Assembly (NCBI GenBank): GCA_020064725.1
Contig: JAGTWJ010000008.1
Coordinates: 1,426,001-1,490,000 of the forward strand
Reading direction: 5' to 3'
DNA length: 64,000 bases
From: Drechslerella dactyloides
Taxonomy: Eukaryota; Ascomycota; Orbiliomycetes; Orbiliales; Orbiliaceae
Below are positions 48,101 through 60,900 of this stretch, in pieces (position 1 is the first letter of the stretch; the number at the start of each line of letters is the position of its first letter). A model generated the notes under the pieces. That model was not told where the DNA came from and made no database searches. It saw only the letters and a list, made by a program, of their open reading frames with translations. The translations under genes and the position numbers were made by a program.

Positions 48101-50860
48101 TCCTAGCTGAAGCAATTCTTTAAATACCGGAAGGCTAAATGTTCCTAGAAGAACGCTACTCCTACCTCTAGATACCCAGGACACACTCTGGCTTGCTCTC
48201 TAAAAAACGGAGTTTCTCAGCGGTCGACTCCATGAGCATTCGAATATTCATTTTATCGACGAAATGGGAGTTGTAAATACGTTGGCTTTACGATGTCGAG
48301 ATGGCTTTCGGGTCGTATCCACACTTTATGAGCCGCTTCTCTCTGCGCCCACGGCAGGATCTCAAATTTGTTGGCAATCATCGCTTCATTACCCGGCATG
48401 GCCACCTCTCCGACTACTAATCCTACACCAAAACTGCAAATTATGTCAATATTGACAGCAAAAGACAGCTGCCCAACTTGGTCCAGTCGCATTTCAAAAG
48501 ACTCTATAGTTTGATAACCACTAACTGAGTAAGGCTCCCCTAGCATGCTAGCATTTATTCTGTGCTTTTTTTCGCTGGTCCAAGCTATTCAAAGGGTTCA
48601 TAGAGGACGTCTCGCTTATCGATTTCAAATCTATGCAGCCAGAATTGCCAATGTACTCGCGTGGGTGGATAGTGGTCAGCACCTCATCGATCCGAATACC
48701 TTATGAGCCCAGTCAAAAAATGAAGTCGGTCTCCGAACCAACAGATTTTGACACACATCTATATTCTTCTTCTTAGGCTCCTGAGCTCAAAATGAAATTT
48801 AGCGCAATATTATTATCAAATTCAATGACAAGCACCATCGGGTATGCAGGTTATATAACGGCAATATATCTAGTTTGAACAAGGAGGTGTCAGACGAGAC
48901 ATCCTCAATTGAATGCTACTTCCATATATCCAGAAAAAGGAATATCAGATAAACACGTATCGAGAAGCTGACAGCGGGTATCCGCCATGACATCCTGAAC
49001 ACGGTAGAAACTTCGCACCTCTCAGCAAGGGTTAAGCATCAATACGCGACCGAATCAATGCTCAGACTTGCATATTTTAAAGTCATATATATCGTTGCAA
49101 CATATGAGATCTTTGACCCTATACCGAAGCACTCGCATGAGCCGCCGGCGAGCCTGAATTGCGAGACCAGGCACCACGATTAGTAACTACCCATCTTCCG
49201 AAATTTTACAAGATGCCCTACTAGATTTCGAAAACCGACTCTTACGAAAACATCTTGCAAGCTTGCATGGAACCACTATTTACGCAACCAGTCATCCAGT
49301 CGTCAATGTGTTCGAGACGCGCGAATATCAATAGGCGGCTTTATCCTGCAGCAGGTACTATGGGTTCTTATCCAGCCTGCCATCCGTTAGACAATGCCAG
49401 AAAGCTGATGGGACAAGATCACGACCTGGAAACTCCAAGACGTCATCCAGTTCCACATATGCATGTCACCTATCGTGCCTGAATAATTGTACACAAGCCC
49501 AGAGACAGCGCGCTGTCATGAAGCTGAAGAATCTTCCGATAATCGACGCATCTTCACAACATGCTTTCACAACATACTCAAGAAGAAACTAGAGACAGCC
49601 TCGAAAATCCATGCTGGCCGCTGGCACATCAACATCCAAAACTGTTTCCATGACCCCTTTCATCGATAGGAGCTTCCGATTATATATAAGATTGTGGCAA
49701 AGAGTTCGTGTTCAGCGCTCGACACAATATACAGATCATAATCGACTGGAAAGTGCCGTGTGAATCACCCAACTTCTATCGTCCAAGGGGGAAATATCGC
49801 GGATAATGATATCCAGCAGTATGTAACACAGATTATCCTCTGAACTTTATTGTACTATTCTAATATCAAGCAGCAACCTTACTTTTCAGAATTAAGTTGA
49901 AGACCATACAATACGAGCTTACACAGCGGTTTACCCCAGGATTTGATCAAATACTTATGACATCCTGCTGCATATCCGTCAATCTGAGGTGAAGACCGCA
50001 CGTCGATGGATCCGGTATAGAGCAGCAGGGCATTGGTGCGGCTAATCTCAGCGACAATGAAATGCATTCGCTAGTAAGAAACGTCGATCTATATGCAGTG
50101 CCTGGTCTCGGTGCTAAGATTTATATAGGCTTCATGGATCCACCGCTGCCATGAGCACCTACAAATCTACTAGCGCTGGCAGTCAATTTAATATTATGAG
50201 AATTTTTACTTTTTTATTTGCACCGTCGTTTAAGGATTGTACTGAAACATTGGGGCCTGAACCGATCATATGGGTGGTTTCTTTACGTATGGCAGGTTAG
50301 GGGATAGCTATCTCCGACAAAACTGCACCGTTCACATCTGGATAAGTTAACTATAGACCTGCTAAGACTTTATTTAACGAGTTGTGTGAATCACATTATA
50401 TCATGGTGGTCCAGGTGGCCCCCTTCTGGTAGATTAACTAGTTGATTTCGAACACTGGCTAGCGATCTTTATGCGAATTCCGTAGTATAGAAGTCTTCGT
50501 AACACGCCCCCGGAAAATGAGCAAAAAACGATGGATTCAAGAATAAGAATGAAAAGTGAAAGCAAGTTGATCACATTCAAATGATGAACGAAAAGTCGCA
50601 ATAAAATAGAACCTGGTGAGAGGAGTTGACACCGTCTCCGCTGTTCACGATTGATATATGCCCCATTAGTGGTATCATACAACTTCCAACGCCCATAACC
50701 ACCTATTCAACCTGATAAACCAGCCCGAACCAAAAAAGAAAGCAAAGCAAAGAAATATACAAGGCGCATATATTGTTCCGATTCCCCGGGCACCCCTCCT
50801 CTTGATGGCGTATAAGCTCACCCGTGTGTTCGTGTTCACCTGCCGCCCAGCTGATTACAT
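45190..50860. other. Gene-poor, locally AT-rich stretch
   Basis: About 5.7 kb without a supportable gene. From about 46900 the DNA is visibly richer in A/T with many stop codons in all frames. A few short coding-like islands occur without splice-joined partners: minus 48253-48546 (97 codons, including VGLVVGEVAMPGNEAMIANK), minus 49879-50067 (62 codons), and plus 49255-49482. A TGACGTCA palindrome sits near 47750. Nothing identifies a transposon: I see no terminal repeats, reverse transcriptase or transposase motifs. It could be eroded genes or RIP-mutated repeat. Confidence 0.45.
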
Positions 50861-52257
50861 TCAGTCCCAGTGGCTCTCATCACCTCCCCATCGAAAGGTC
50901 CATCCGTTGTTATTCGAGTCGCTCCACCCCCAGCCACGAGACCGCTGTTGCTCACTAACCACATTCAACCAGTCCGCCGCCCCACCAATCACACCGTCCA
51001 CGAATCGACTTCCCGTCCGGATTGGCATCCTCGGCATCCCTGCCTCTGATGCAATCTCAATGAGGTCCTGTTCGGTCACTCTGCCCTGTCGGCGTCCCAG
51101 CACTGCCCGTCGAATTGCCAGCCGCCAGTAGTCGAACCACTGGTCCTCTGTCATCTTGACACGGCGACGGCCATCTACACCGACCGCAGACATGGGCCAT
51201 ACAGAGCGGACGACATTGTATCTGTGAGTCATAATCCAAAGGATGGGCCAGGTGATCAGCCAGAGGAAAGTGAGATAGCAGAACCAGCGAACGGCGCGGT
51301 TGTAACGCAGCTCAGTGAGCTTGTTGGATGGGCGGATCTTGACCCTGTTGTGTGTTGTCGGAAAGGAGATGGCAATGTCGCCGGCGTAGTTGGTAGATTG
51401 GATCAGTTGAGACAAGCGGTTTTCAAGATACTTCGTGTCGTAGCCCGGGCATATTTTCTCCATTACGAACCTAGGGAAATCGTTGGTCAGATCATGTGAA
51501 TAAAATTGTGTGTATCATGAAGGGAAATGTACTCTTTGCAGATGCTCGGATCGGCGCAATAGTCGTCGGCCCAGTCGCGCACGCTCTTCGGCATGATGGG
51601 TGTATCGATAGGTAGCGAAACATTATTTCGTCCCAGTTTGCGAACCCGTCCACCACGATAAGCCTTAACGTTTTCGTCGACTACCTGCATGATGCCTTGT
51701 TGACCGGGCTCGATTAGGATGAGAGAGTGGAAGTCCATTGTGACGTCAAAGTCGACCACTGTGCGCTGCTCAGTCGAGTCACGGCTCTCGTTATCGTTGC
51801 GGTGACGGTGATGGTGGTGGTGTCGCTCGATGTGCGTGCCCCGCATGCGGACCTGGGGGTGCGGCTTAGTCATGTTTTGCGTCAGAAGGAAGCGGTAAAG
51901 AGCTTCGCCATCTTCGTTGAGGTGCGGGTCGTAGGAGGTGACCTGCCCGCTGTCGGAATCCTCGAAATGTTCGGCTACATAGGGCGTGAAGTCAGGTGGG
52001 GGCTCGTTCGGGATGGAGTTGGTGACGCCGGCTGGGATGCTGTGTGAGGGGTGTGAGAGAAGGGTGGTGCCCTCTTCATCATAGCCGGGTGGCAGATCAT
52101 CGTCGCCGGCTTGTGAAGTCGTCGGCGTGAAGACGGGATCTATTTGTGGAATGAGCTGAATGTTCGACGCAGCGGTAGAGGAGGAGGGGCCGAGGCCGAG
52201 CAGGTCACCGGTCTGGTCGTCGCCGGCTGGGCCAAGAGGACCCTTCTTTCCAGACAT
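50861..52257 (-). CDS. Membrane-anchored protein of unknown function
   Basis: Two exons (51533-52257, 50861-51470) join in phase to 444 residues. The N-terminal 130 residues are Pro/Asp/Thr-rich and disordered (MSGKKGPLGPAGDDQTGDLL). A His-rich run (HIERHHHHHRHRNDN) follows near residue 145, then a folded region (VVDFDVTMDFHSLILIEPG). After the exon junction come KYLENRLSQLIQSTNYAG and one strong hydrophobic helix, WFCYLTFLWLITWPILWIM, near residue 320. The C-terminal domain carries DQWFDYWRLAIRRAVLGRRQ and ends in a Trp/Gly-rich tail (RGWGWSDSNNNGWTF). The layout resembles a widely conserved fungal hypothetical family. No catalytic motif is visible, so no function is assigned. Confidence 0.82.
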
Positions 52258-52910
52258 GGTGGATGTTTAGGAAGCGATACTTGCTGCTCTTGCAAAGCAG
52301 AGCCGGGCTGAGATTAAAAGGGTTGATGAGGGAAGTGAGTCGTCTGCGGGGAAAATCGGATTGGCAGGAGGGATCCCACTGAGTTTTCAATGGAGATGCC
52401 TCGTTCGCAATCGTGGCTTCATCAGGGCAAGCGAGAGTCAAACAAGCGTGCAGGCTTGCGAGGAGGATTCGTAAGCTAGCCAGGCTGGGCGTCACTTGGG
52501 CAGGGGAGAGCCATGCAAGCGGGCTTGGAGTTTCTCGGAACTGCGCTTTTGGCACGCCTGGTCGACTCGGCCTTCGCTGAGACGCCGACCGGGGAGTCAG
52601 GAATCCGATGGTCTGAACCCACTTGACGGGATCGCGATCTCTGAAGCTAGATGGCCCTGGATGGATTGGACTCGATGCGGCTTTTCTCGATGCATGCATG
52701 GTCTCACGCGAGCTGCCCTTCTTTCGGCCTTTTGCCACGCGGACTTTGATCTGCCGTTGGAACCTGTCAAATTTTTTTAGTGATGACAGCCCTCGAACGA
52801 GAAGACGGTGACTCCGGACTTGCAGGAAGTCCCTGGACAGGAGTTCCTGTTGGAGGATGTCCTGCCGAGGGCATGACTGGGTGACATCTCGGTGTCGTCC
52901 ATATCGTCTC

Positions 52911-52932
52911 CGTATCGTATCGTATCGTATCG
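52911..52932. repeat. CGTAT microsatellite
   Basis: Four tandem CGTAT pentanucleotide units in the divergent promoter region. Confidence 0.9.
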
Positions 52933-53354
52933 CGTCCCGGACGGTGCAACGGCTCGCTCGAGCGTCCGTGTCGAGACCGATCGAGACGGGTTTCAGGGCA
53001 GATGCTGCCAGATGCGAGCGAGCAAAGTCAAATTAGCCTTCGATGAAGCCGCGGATCTCGAACTCTGTGGTCGGGCCGGCGGGCGTGATGGATGAAGCTT
53101 AACGCACCTGTCAAGTTGAGGATAGTCCGCGGTTCTGGAAGCCCCCACCTTGCCATCGGCGCGATGCATGATGGTTGGAGCAGAACATCCCTGGCCCGCG
53201 GCCCCCATACTCCCATTCCGTCGCTGGACCCTCCGACCCGGAAAACTCTGAAGTGAGGAAGGGATGGATTAAAGCGTGGGAGCGCCGTCTGCCCGCAGAA
53301 CTAATCAATCGTGCAGAAGTAATACGAGCCGAAAGCTGCGGTTGCTGGTGATAA

Positions 53355-53372
53355 GCCAGCCAGCCAGCCAGC
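53355..53372. repeat. CCAG microsatellite
   Basis: Four tandem GCCA tetranucleotide units plus two further bases, upstream of the Ppr1-like gene. Confidence 0.9.
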
Positions 53373-53965
53373 AGAATTCCTCACGCCAGTCCACAACTAC
53401 TTACTAACCTCTCCCCAGAACTGCTAACTATCACCATCATCGCTTCCGTTTTCGACATCTTGACGGCTTCCTATCTGCCGGCCGACCGTTCCAGCCGTTG
53501 CTGCTGTCTCCTGTGCCGTCCCTGGATACCGTTTCGCTAAAGCTGCGCCGCCGCCGTCCTCCTATCCTGTAGCATCTTGTCCTCCCTATTTGCCTCTGCC
53601 CTCTCCGTCCCCTCTCACGCAGATTGCCGAAGCTAGTCGCTGCCGCCGTCCGCCGTATCCTGGACCCCAAGAGCTGCTCCAGCGCCTTCGACGTGGGTTC
53701 ACACATCATTCGTGCATCGCCAGACGGATTCGATTGATTGCGGCTGATAGCGGAGCAACCGTCCGCCGAGTCGACCGCCTGCGAGACCTGCAGCGGCAGT
53801 GGCTCGACCGAAACCGTGATCCGTGATGCTGGGTCCCCGGCCCACCTGCACCTGCTGACGTGATCTTCAACCGCCGTCCGGAACCGCGTTTCCAGTTTTC
53901 CTCATTACTAAGGCCTGCATAAGAGGAGTCCAATCACCGGACTATATAATAAAATAATCGCCGTC

Positions 53966-56900
53966 ATGAAGGCGAAGGGGGCGCATCCGCAGCTCGCGGC
54001 ACAGCAGCCCGTCACTTCCTCCTCGCAGAACCAGACGCCGCCGCCGAACCACATCTCCCACGCCCGTTCAAAGTCATCCGCCGTCCCGTCCGCGACCTCT
54101 CTCACCCAGGTCACCACGGGGAACATATCACGATCCATTTCCGCCTGCAACCGCTGTCGCTCGCGCAAGACCAAGTGCGACCAGCTTTTCCCCGCATGCA
54201 CCGCTTGTGCAAAGGCCAACGTTGAGTGCGTCGGTGTCGATGCTGCCACCGGCAGGGAAATCCCCAGAAGTTATGTCTCGCACTTGGAGGAGCGCGTCGC
54301 CTTTCTGGAGAAGCAGCTCGCCAATGGGTTTCAGTTGGATCAGCAGTCGCCCCCTGTCGACGGCAGCAGGAAGCGAAAGGCGGATGGCGACATGGTCAAC
54401 TCCTCGGCCAGCGTGCCCCGGCCGTCGCAGGATTTCGTAAGCGACCATTCGCAGGGCCGTAACCAACAGATCAACATCGTTGGCGCAGAGCTCAAGCAAG
54501 AGCCCGATACCCATGCACCTCTCCGTTCGATGGAGACGGCGCAGGACGGCCTGCTGGGTCCCGGCGGGAAAGACATAGGGTGATTATTCTGTCTCAATTC
54601 TTGCTGATATCGCATTGCGCGCAGATATGCTGATTCTTGCCCTCATACAGATTCGCAGAGTTGATGTTCGCCGCTATCAAAGTCAGCAGTAGGACAAAAG
54701 GCCATCTTCCCGCCCGAGTGGCCTCGTTCCGGGGTAAATTGCCCGAGCACTGGAAGAACAATACTGGCGGAACGGAAGATGCCGACTCCTTGCCTCCCAC
54801 AACGGCCGACCTGCAGACCGTCATGCAGAAACCCACACCAGCCGACTTTCCCGACATGAAGACAGCCATACACCTCGCAAATGCATATTTCAATCAAGCT
54901 AATCCACAGATACCTATCCTGCACGCCCCTGTGTTCATGGATAAGCTGACACAGCTTTACGAATGGCTCGACAAGCGACCCGGTGTCACAGAAGCTGATC
55001 TCCCCGAGGAACATATCCCGATGCTATACTACATGAACATGGTTTTCGCGATCGCTACTGGGATGAACTCAAACTATCAGTCCATGCCAGAACAGTTCCA
55101 TGCATCCGCAATGAAGTATATCCATACCATATTCTCCGCCCCCAACCGCCTCGATACGCTCAAGGGTGTCCTCCTCCTCGCGCTATACAGTCTGATGAGA
55201 CCAGCCGTCCCGGGTGTTTGGTATGTTGTCGGATCAGCCCTGAGGATATGCATCGACTTGGGCCTCCATCAAGAGACGCCACAAGTCCTACAGGTCCTCG
55301 ATCCCCTTACTATAGACGCACGAAGAAGACTCTTCTGGTGCGCCTATTCGCTGGACCGGCAAGTCTGCGTATATCTAGGGCGGCCGTTTGGAATATCAGA
55401 TGATGCAATCAAAGTTCCCCTACCCGAAGATATCGATGAGAATCTGATATCGGAGCATGGCATACTAAAGGAGCACCCAGACGCTGTCCGGAAGAGCTCG
55501 AGAACAATAGCGTGCCACATGTTCAGAATCCGGCAGCTGCAATCCGAGATTCAGAAGATACTGTACCAGCAGAGCGAAGTCCCCAGGCAGTTTGCGGACG
55601 TTTTGGATTGGAGAAGGGATATGGAGCGGCGACTACACGACTGGACGATATCTGTGCCCAAGAAAGAGAACGAAGCAAATTGTGGATACAATATGGGGTT
55701 TATCGATCTCAATTACCAACAAACACGATTGTTATTATACGGCCTCAGTCCTGCCGTTCCGAAACCGGACACGGCTGCTTATCTCGTTATCGCAGACGCT
55801 GGTGACCGCATCATCAAGGCGTATAGGGGGCTGCACCGGTCGAAGAGCATCAATTACACCTGGTTGGCCTGCCACAATCTTTTCACAGCCGGTAAGCCAT
55901 CTTATAACTAGAATTCTGCTTCTTTCGAACATGCGAACTGACAGAAATTCCCTCAGGTACATCGTATCTATGCTCGCTATGGCACAGTCCCGAAGTCCGG
56001 AAACGGACATCGGTCGACCAAATTGACCACAATGCCATGGCATGCAAGCTTGTCTTCGAATCTATGCAAGAGCGTTGCCCTGCTGCCATTGGATGTCGCG
56101 ACGTATTCGAGAACCTCGCATCCGCCACCATCCAGCTTTGCAGCAAGAAAGGTGACCTCCGTCACGACTCCCATTCCAACAAGCGGATAAGAGGCGAAAG
56201 TTCTTCGAGTCGCCGGGCACCGGAAAAAACGCCTCTAGAGCCCGTCCAACACGCCCTTCCCGCTAGTCTCGCCAATATCGTCCACCACGTCCCCTCGCCA
56301 CCCCCTAGCGAACAAAGCAACCCCGCCCCTCACCTTCAACCTCGCCATCACACACCTACCATTCAAGACCAGCGGCATGACACCCCTCTCAGCTCCTACG
56401 ACGTCTTCCAACAGGAATTATTGGCTGGAAGTCCACCTTTACAACAGCAGCAGCACCCACTCCAGTTCTCCCATTCACAGCACTCCATGCAGCACCAACA
56501 ACCCATGGCACCACCCTCAAACCACTACACACGGCCTATGCAACAATCACCACCTATCCAGCAAGATCCATTCGTTCTCTCGCCAGCCTCGCAATCGCCA
56601 GCACCGCAACATCAAGTCGGCATCAGCCCCGGCGCGCACTCTCACCACTCCTCAATGTCGCTACAAACCCCACCATCTGTAACACACGAATCCTCGATGT
56701 TCAGTCCGCACTCCGGCTTCCTACCAGAGAACAACCCGAATCTCGAACAGATCATTCGCACAGCAAACGAGCTCAGCAATGACACGTCGTACAACATATT
56801 CAACAGCGGGTACCAGGACGACAGTGGCGGGCAGGGCGCTGTGGAAGAATCCATGGGCAGTAAAGTGTATTCGCTCATGTCGAATGTTGGCGGGGGCTCG

Positions 56901-57068
56901 ATCTGGTCCGACCAGTTCCTGTTCGACAACGGCAATGGCGTCGGCGCAGACGGCGTTGGGGTTGGATATCCAATGGGCTATGGCAGCGGATTGAGTCTTG
57001 GATTCGGACAGATGGGTGGCGGCGGCAGTAGCGACTATTCTAATAATTTTGTAGGATTTGGCTTGTAG
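53966..57068 (+). CDS. Ppr1-like Zn2Cys6 transcription factor
   Basis: A nuclear DNA-binding regulator. Three exons (53966-54579, 54651-55891, 55957-57068) close in phase to 988 residues. The zinc cluster is C61-x2-C64-x6-C71-x6-C78-x2-C81-x6-C88. The following linker, VDAATGREIPRSYVSHLEER, closely resembles that of yeast Ppr1 (pyrimidine pathway regulator), and leads into a short dimerisation coiled coil (VAFLEKQLANG). The fungal_trans domain spans about 300-560 (AYFNQANPQIPILHAPVF, ALRICIDLGLHQE, RRRLFWCAYSLDRQVCVYLG). The C-terminal 250 residues are Gln/Pro/His-rich then Gly-rich, a likely activation region. Ppr1 kinship suggests nucleotide metabolism, but many fungal regulators share this DNA-binding type, so the target set is uncertain. 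It is convergent with the secreted beta-glucosidase. Confidence 0.92.
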
Positions 57069-57511
57069 TTGGTGGTTTGGTATCAGTTGGGCTCAAGGAG
57101 CTGCTTTTTGATACCCTTTACCTTTTCTTACCTGAAGCTTGTAATACCCGTGGATGGTAGTATTTGCGTAATGACATTCGTTTGGCGGGAATCTTTCTGG
57201 GTCTGGTTTGTCTGGGTATATGACGGTGGAGTCTTGAGGGCGTCATTTTGTTTTCATTCATGATTTTGGTGCGTGCAATATCACCTCATTTTGAAAAGTG
57301 AGCGAGTGGGATATTGTTTATACTTTGATATTTAGTTCTACATATATGCATGTAGTACGTAATTGACATAGTGCTTAGTATATATACCTACTCTATAGAT
57401 CTAGGAGATTCTAGGGTTGAATTACCAGGAATATATCCTCTAACTCCCTCTATATATAATTTCGAAGTCCCAATCGGTCAATCTTGGTTTACAAACTTTT
57501 GCATACCAATA

Positions 57512-57529
57512 GTGCGTGCATGCACGCAC
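57512..57529. repeat. 18-bp perfect palindrome
   Basis: GTGCGTGCATGCACGCAC is identical to its reverse complement. It lies between two convergent genes, about 440 nt past the Ppr1-like stop and 380 nt past the GH3 stop. A structural or protein-binding role is only a guess. Confidence 0.8.
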
Positions 57530-57906
57530 GCCTAGAAATTTATAACGAAGACGCAAGCATTTTATTAGAAAATTATCCACTGGCCTCTCTCCCATAACTT
57601 TTATATTATTTTGTTCGGTCGATAGAAAGTTAGACTTAATTATTAGCTAAGCTAGCCGGCAGTCGGCTGTCTGTTGGAATCCGTCCTCAAGAGGGCGACA
57701 AGAGAAATGAATGGATAAGATCCTCCTGGCGGTCAGAGGAAACACCTATCGAGAAGAAGCAGATGTATATATAGGGAACCGGTAAACCACACCATTAACT
57801 TTTGATTAAAACCCGTCACTTGGAACGTCCCATCTTCTCGTTCTCAAGCTCAGTTCTCACCATCACCGCCTGCCGATCACATATTAATTATAAGCGGCCC
57901 CGATGC

Positions 57907-60900
57907 CTAATCGAGGTCCGCGACCAAAGGCAAATCTCTCGACGACCGCCCAACGTACACCTTCTTCTTCGCAGCAGTCACCAGCCAGTCCTGCGACGCC
58001 ACATCCCACCGCGCAACATCACGCCTCGTGATATCGAAAATCACACTCGTCCACCCACCGGCATCAACGCTGACCCGACGGAACCCACGCAGCACACGGA
58101 CAGGATCGTCCTGCTCTCCCTGGCTAACGTACAGCTGCACGATTTCCTCGCCGTTGCGGGAGCCGCTGTTCGCGACGGTCACGTTCACCTGCCAGAGGAC
58201 GTCGTACAGCTGCGGGTTACCACCTGGCGCACCGCCCGCCGGACGGATAGGCGTCCCGGTTGGGTTGTAGCCCTCTGCGGGGCCGTTGGTGCCGTTGCCG
58301 GTGAGGCCGTATTGCGTGGTGGATGAGAGGTATGGGTAAATGTATCCGGGGACCTGGTGGAAGCCTGGCGGGAAGAGCAGGTCGGAAGGGGTTTCGGTCA
58401 CGTTCTTGGAGTTGGCGGCGGGTGTGCGGCCGGAGAACGGGGTGTACGGGCCCGCGGAGGTCTTGCGGACGGTGATCGACTTGTACGTCCAGTTGGAGTA
58501 GCTTAGACCGACTGTTTATTTTGAGATTATAGTCAGCATCGATTGACGGGATTGAATGTGAAGAATCAGTTTGCGCAGCGGTATTTTGAGATCGATTTTG
58601 TGTAACGTTCGCAACGTTGCAGACAACGCAGAATGGTGAAGGTTTACTTACAGCCGAATTCGAAGCGTGGCTTGATATTTTGCTTGTCGAAATGGCGGTA
58701 GTCGATCATAAGGCCGCTGGTGAAGTCTAGGCAGCCGAACATGTCAGTGTCTTGATGAATCTGATCAATGTGTACCAGGTATCAGACTTACCCTGCTGAG
58801 GTGCGTAGCTGTTATCCGGCTTGTACATGAGCTTGACACCGTAATCCTCTGCGGACTTGGCGATGGTGAACGGGAGACGACCCGGCTCAACGTGGCCGTA
58901 GAGAACGTCGACGATCGAGTTGCCACTTTCCTGGCCGGGCAGTCCTGCAAACAGAACAGCGGTAACGTTGGGATGACTATAGAAGATTGGTCAGCATATC
59001 GTTCCCTTTCACAGACTCTCGTTTACAGCGATCAATTATGCGAGGTATGTGGATTCTTACTCGATCCATTCTTCCATGAGCACAGGTCCCGGGGCATGGA
59101 CAGTCACAATCGTATTGCTGCAGTTTCCAGCAACAGTCTTGATGACATGCTCTCCGTTCGCCCACAGCGTGAGGTTATTGCGGTCGCCGTTGTTACCATC
59201 GACAGTGAGGTATCCCTCGCCAGCGTCCGCTTTCACAAACACGAGGCAGGTATCAGCCTGTCGAGCCGTAGCGTCCATATGCTCAGTGGCATAGTCGTCC
59301 ACAACCCACTGGATGACGGAGTTGTCCTGGTAGGCTCTGTTCTGCAACGCGGTCAAAGGCGAAATCAGGTAGGGAAAGTTGGCAGTGCCGGAACCCCAGC
59401 CCATCGCAACGGTTCCATCGGAGCATCCACGGTCGTCGCAGCTGTTCGGCCCTCTCGGGTTGTCGGTTGCATCTGAGCCAAAGACAGCGATCTGCCGTGG
59501 CTTGCCAAGTGGTAGGCTTCCCTTGTTCTTCAGTATCACGGTGCCCTTCGCAGCGATCTCGCGGATCAATTGACCGTGAGTTCCCCGAACGTCGACGTTT
59601 CCGTTAACGATGCGATAGTTTTCCTTGGCATAAAAGTTTTGATAACCGTATACGTCCTTGGTCCAGGAGTTGAGGTTCACGTCCACTTGAGTCTTATCAC
59701 GGCCAACTTTGTAAAACGACGCCTAATCACACACGTATGTTAGACGAACTGAATCCTTTTGGTGCTTGCACTATTGCACTCGCGGGTCGCCAAAGTTTAC
59801 CATAATACGGGTCGCCATATCTGATCGGTCATAGGTCAGTCTGTGTCTGTGCGGATTCGTGTACCAATCGGAAACAAGGCAATATCTACGTACCATCCAA
59901 ACGCCATGTCGGGACGCTACCGTTCAGGACTGCAACAGTCAAGTTGCCACCCCTAAAAATTCCCTGTTAGCCCCTTATGATCATCTACACTTCGCAGATA
60001 CCCGCACGGCTTACCAATATGAAGTGTGGGTAAGGAACTTCTGATCACCCGGCATAGTCTATAACTCTCACTGTCAGGACCATCCCGTGGAAGCAAATAA
60101 GATCGCGAAGAATATACCATATCTGCGGGTTAAAGGAGATAATTAGCCAATTGTTTCGGATACTTGTTCGCCGCAGGTTGCATGCTTACCAAGGCCGGCC
60201 AGTGCAGTAGCTGGTAGCAAACCGATACCACGTTAGCAAGCAATTATTCCGCCTCGCTGCAAGGGGGGATTCGGTCATACCAACGCCGCCGCTATCAACA
60301 TATAACGTTAGTCTTGCTTGTTCCGAATAGTCCGTCTATCGTTAGACGGGAAATATAAATGGAAAGTGGGGCTTACTGTTGTGCCTGCCAGTCAGACAGA
60401 ACGAAGCTATAGGATCCACATCTGTCAGAGCTCCATTATCGCCTTAAGCCGTTGCAACTGGGGATTGGTTACCCTTGGAATCCCAGCTCATTCTTTAAGA
60501 TTCCGTTGAGCAGCTCGCTGTTCTGGCATCCATAGGAGTTGTTTATCTTGTCCTTGTCAGCGGCTTTATGCACTGGTAGAATCGCCGTCTGCTTGCAGCG
60601 CATGGGATATCGGCCATACCTGATTGTAACTATTGATACGAAGGATTATGAATTAGCCCGTGCCCTGATACAGACATACGTATCTCGATCCTAAATCCAT
60701 CTGGATATTGGTTCGAGAGTGAATTGCGATGTGTGACTAGCATGCTTTACTCACGAGCACATGATCGCACCAACACCAGCCCGGACCGCATCGGCAAACG
60801 GCCAGGCATATACTTCATGCATGGTGCGGTCGTCGACATTGGAACTGATGGATTCTTTGATTTCGATGGGGTTCTCTCCTGGCAATCGGAAGTGCTCCTG

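Larger units (their letters stand above)
52258..53965. other. Divergent promoter region
   Basis: About 1.7 kb between the membrane protein gene (-) and the Ppr1-like gene (+). A 177-codon minus frame at 52205-52738 overlaps the start of the membrane protein gene in another frame and looks like an artefact. The stretch holds CGTAT and CCAG microsatellites and a long CT-rich leader before 53966. Confidence 0.5.

Noticed and set aside
52205..52738. 177-codon minus-strand frame
   Set aside because: Overlaps the start of the membrane protein gene in a different frame; Arg/Pro/Ser-rich without motifs, most likely leader sequence.
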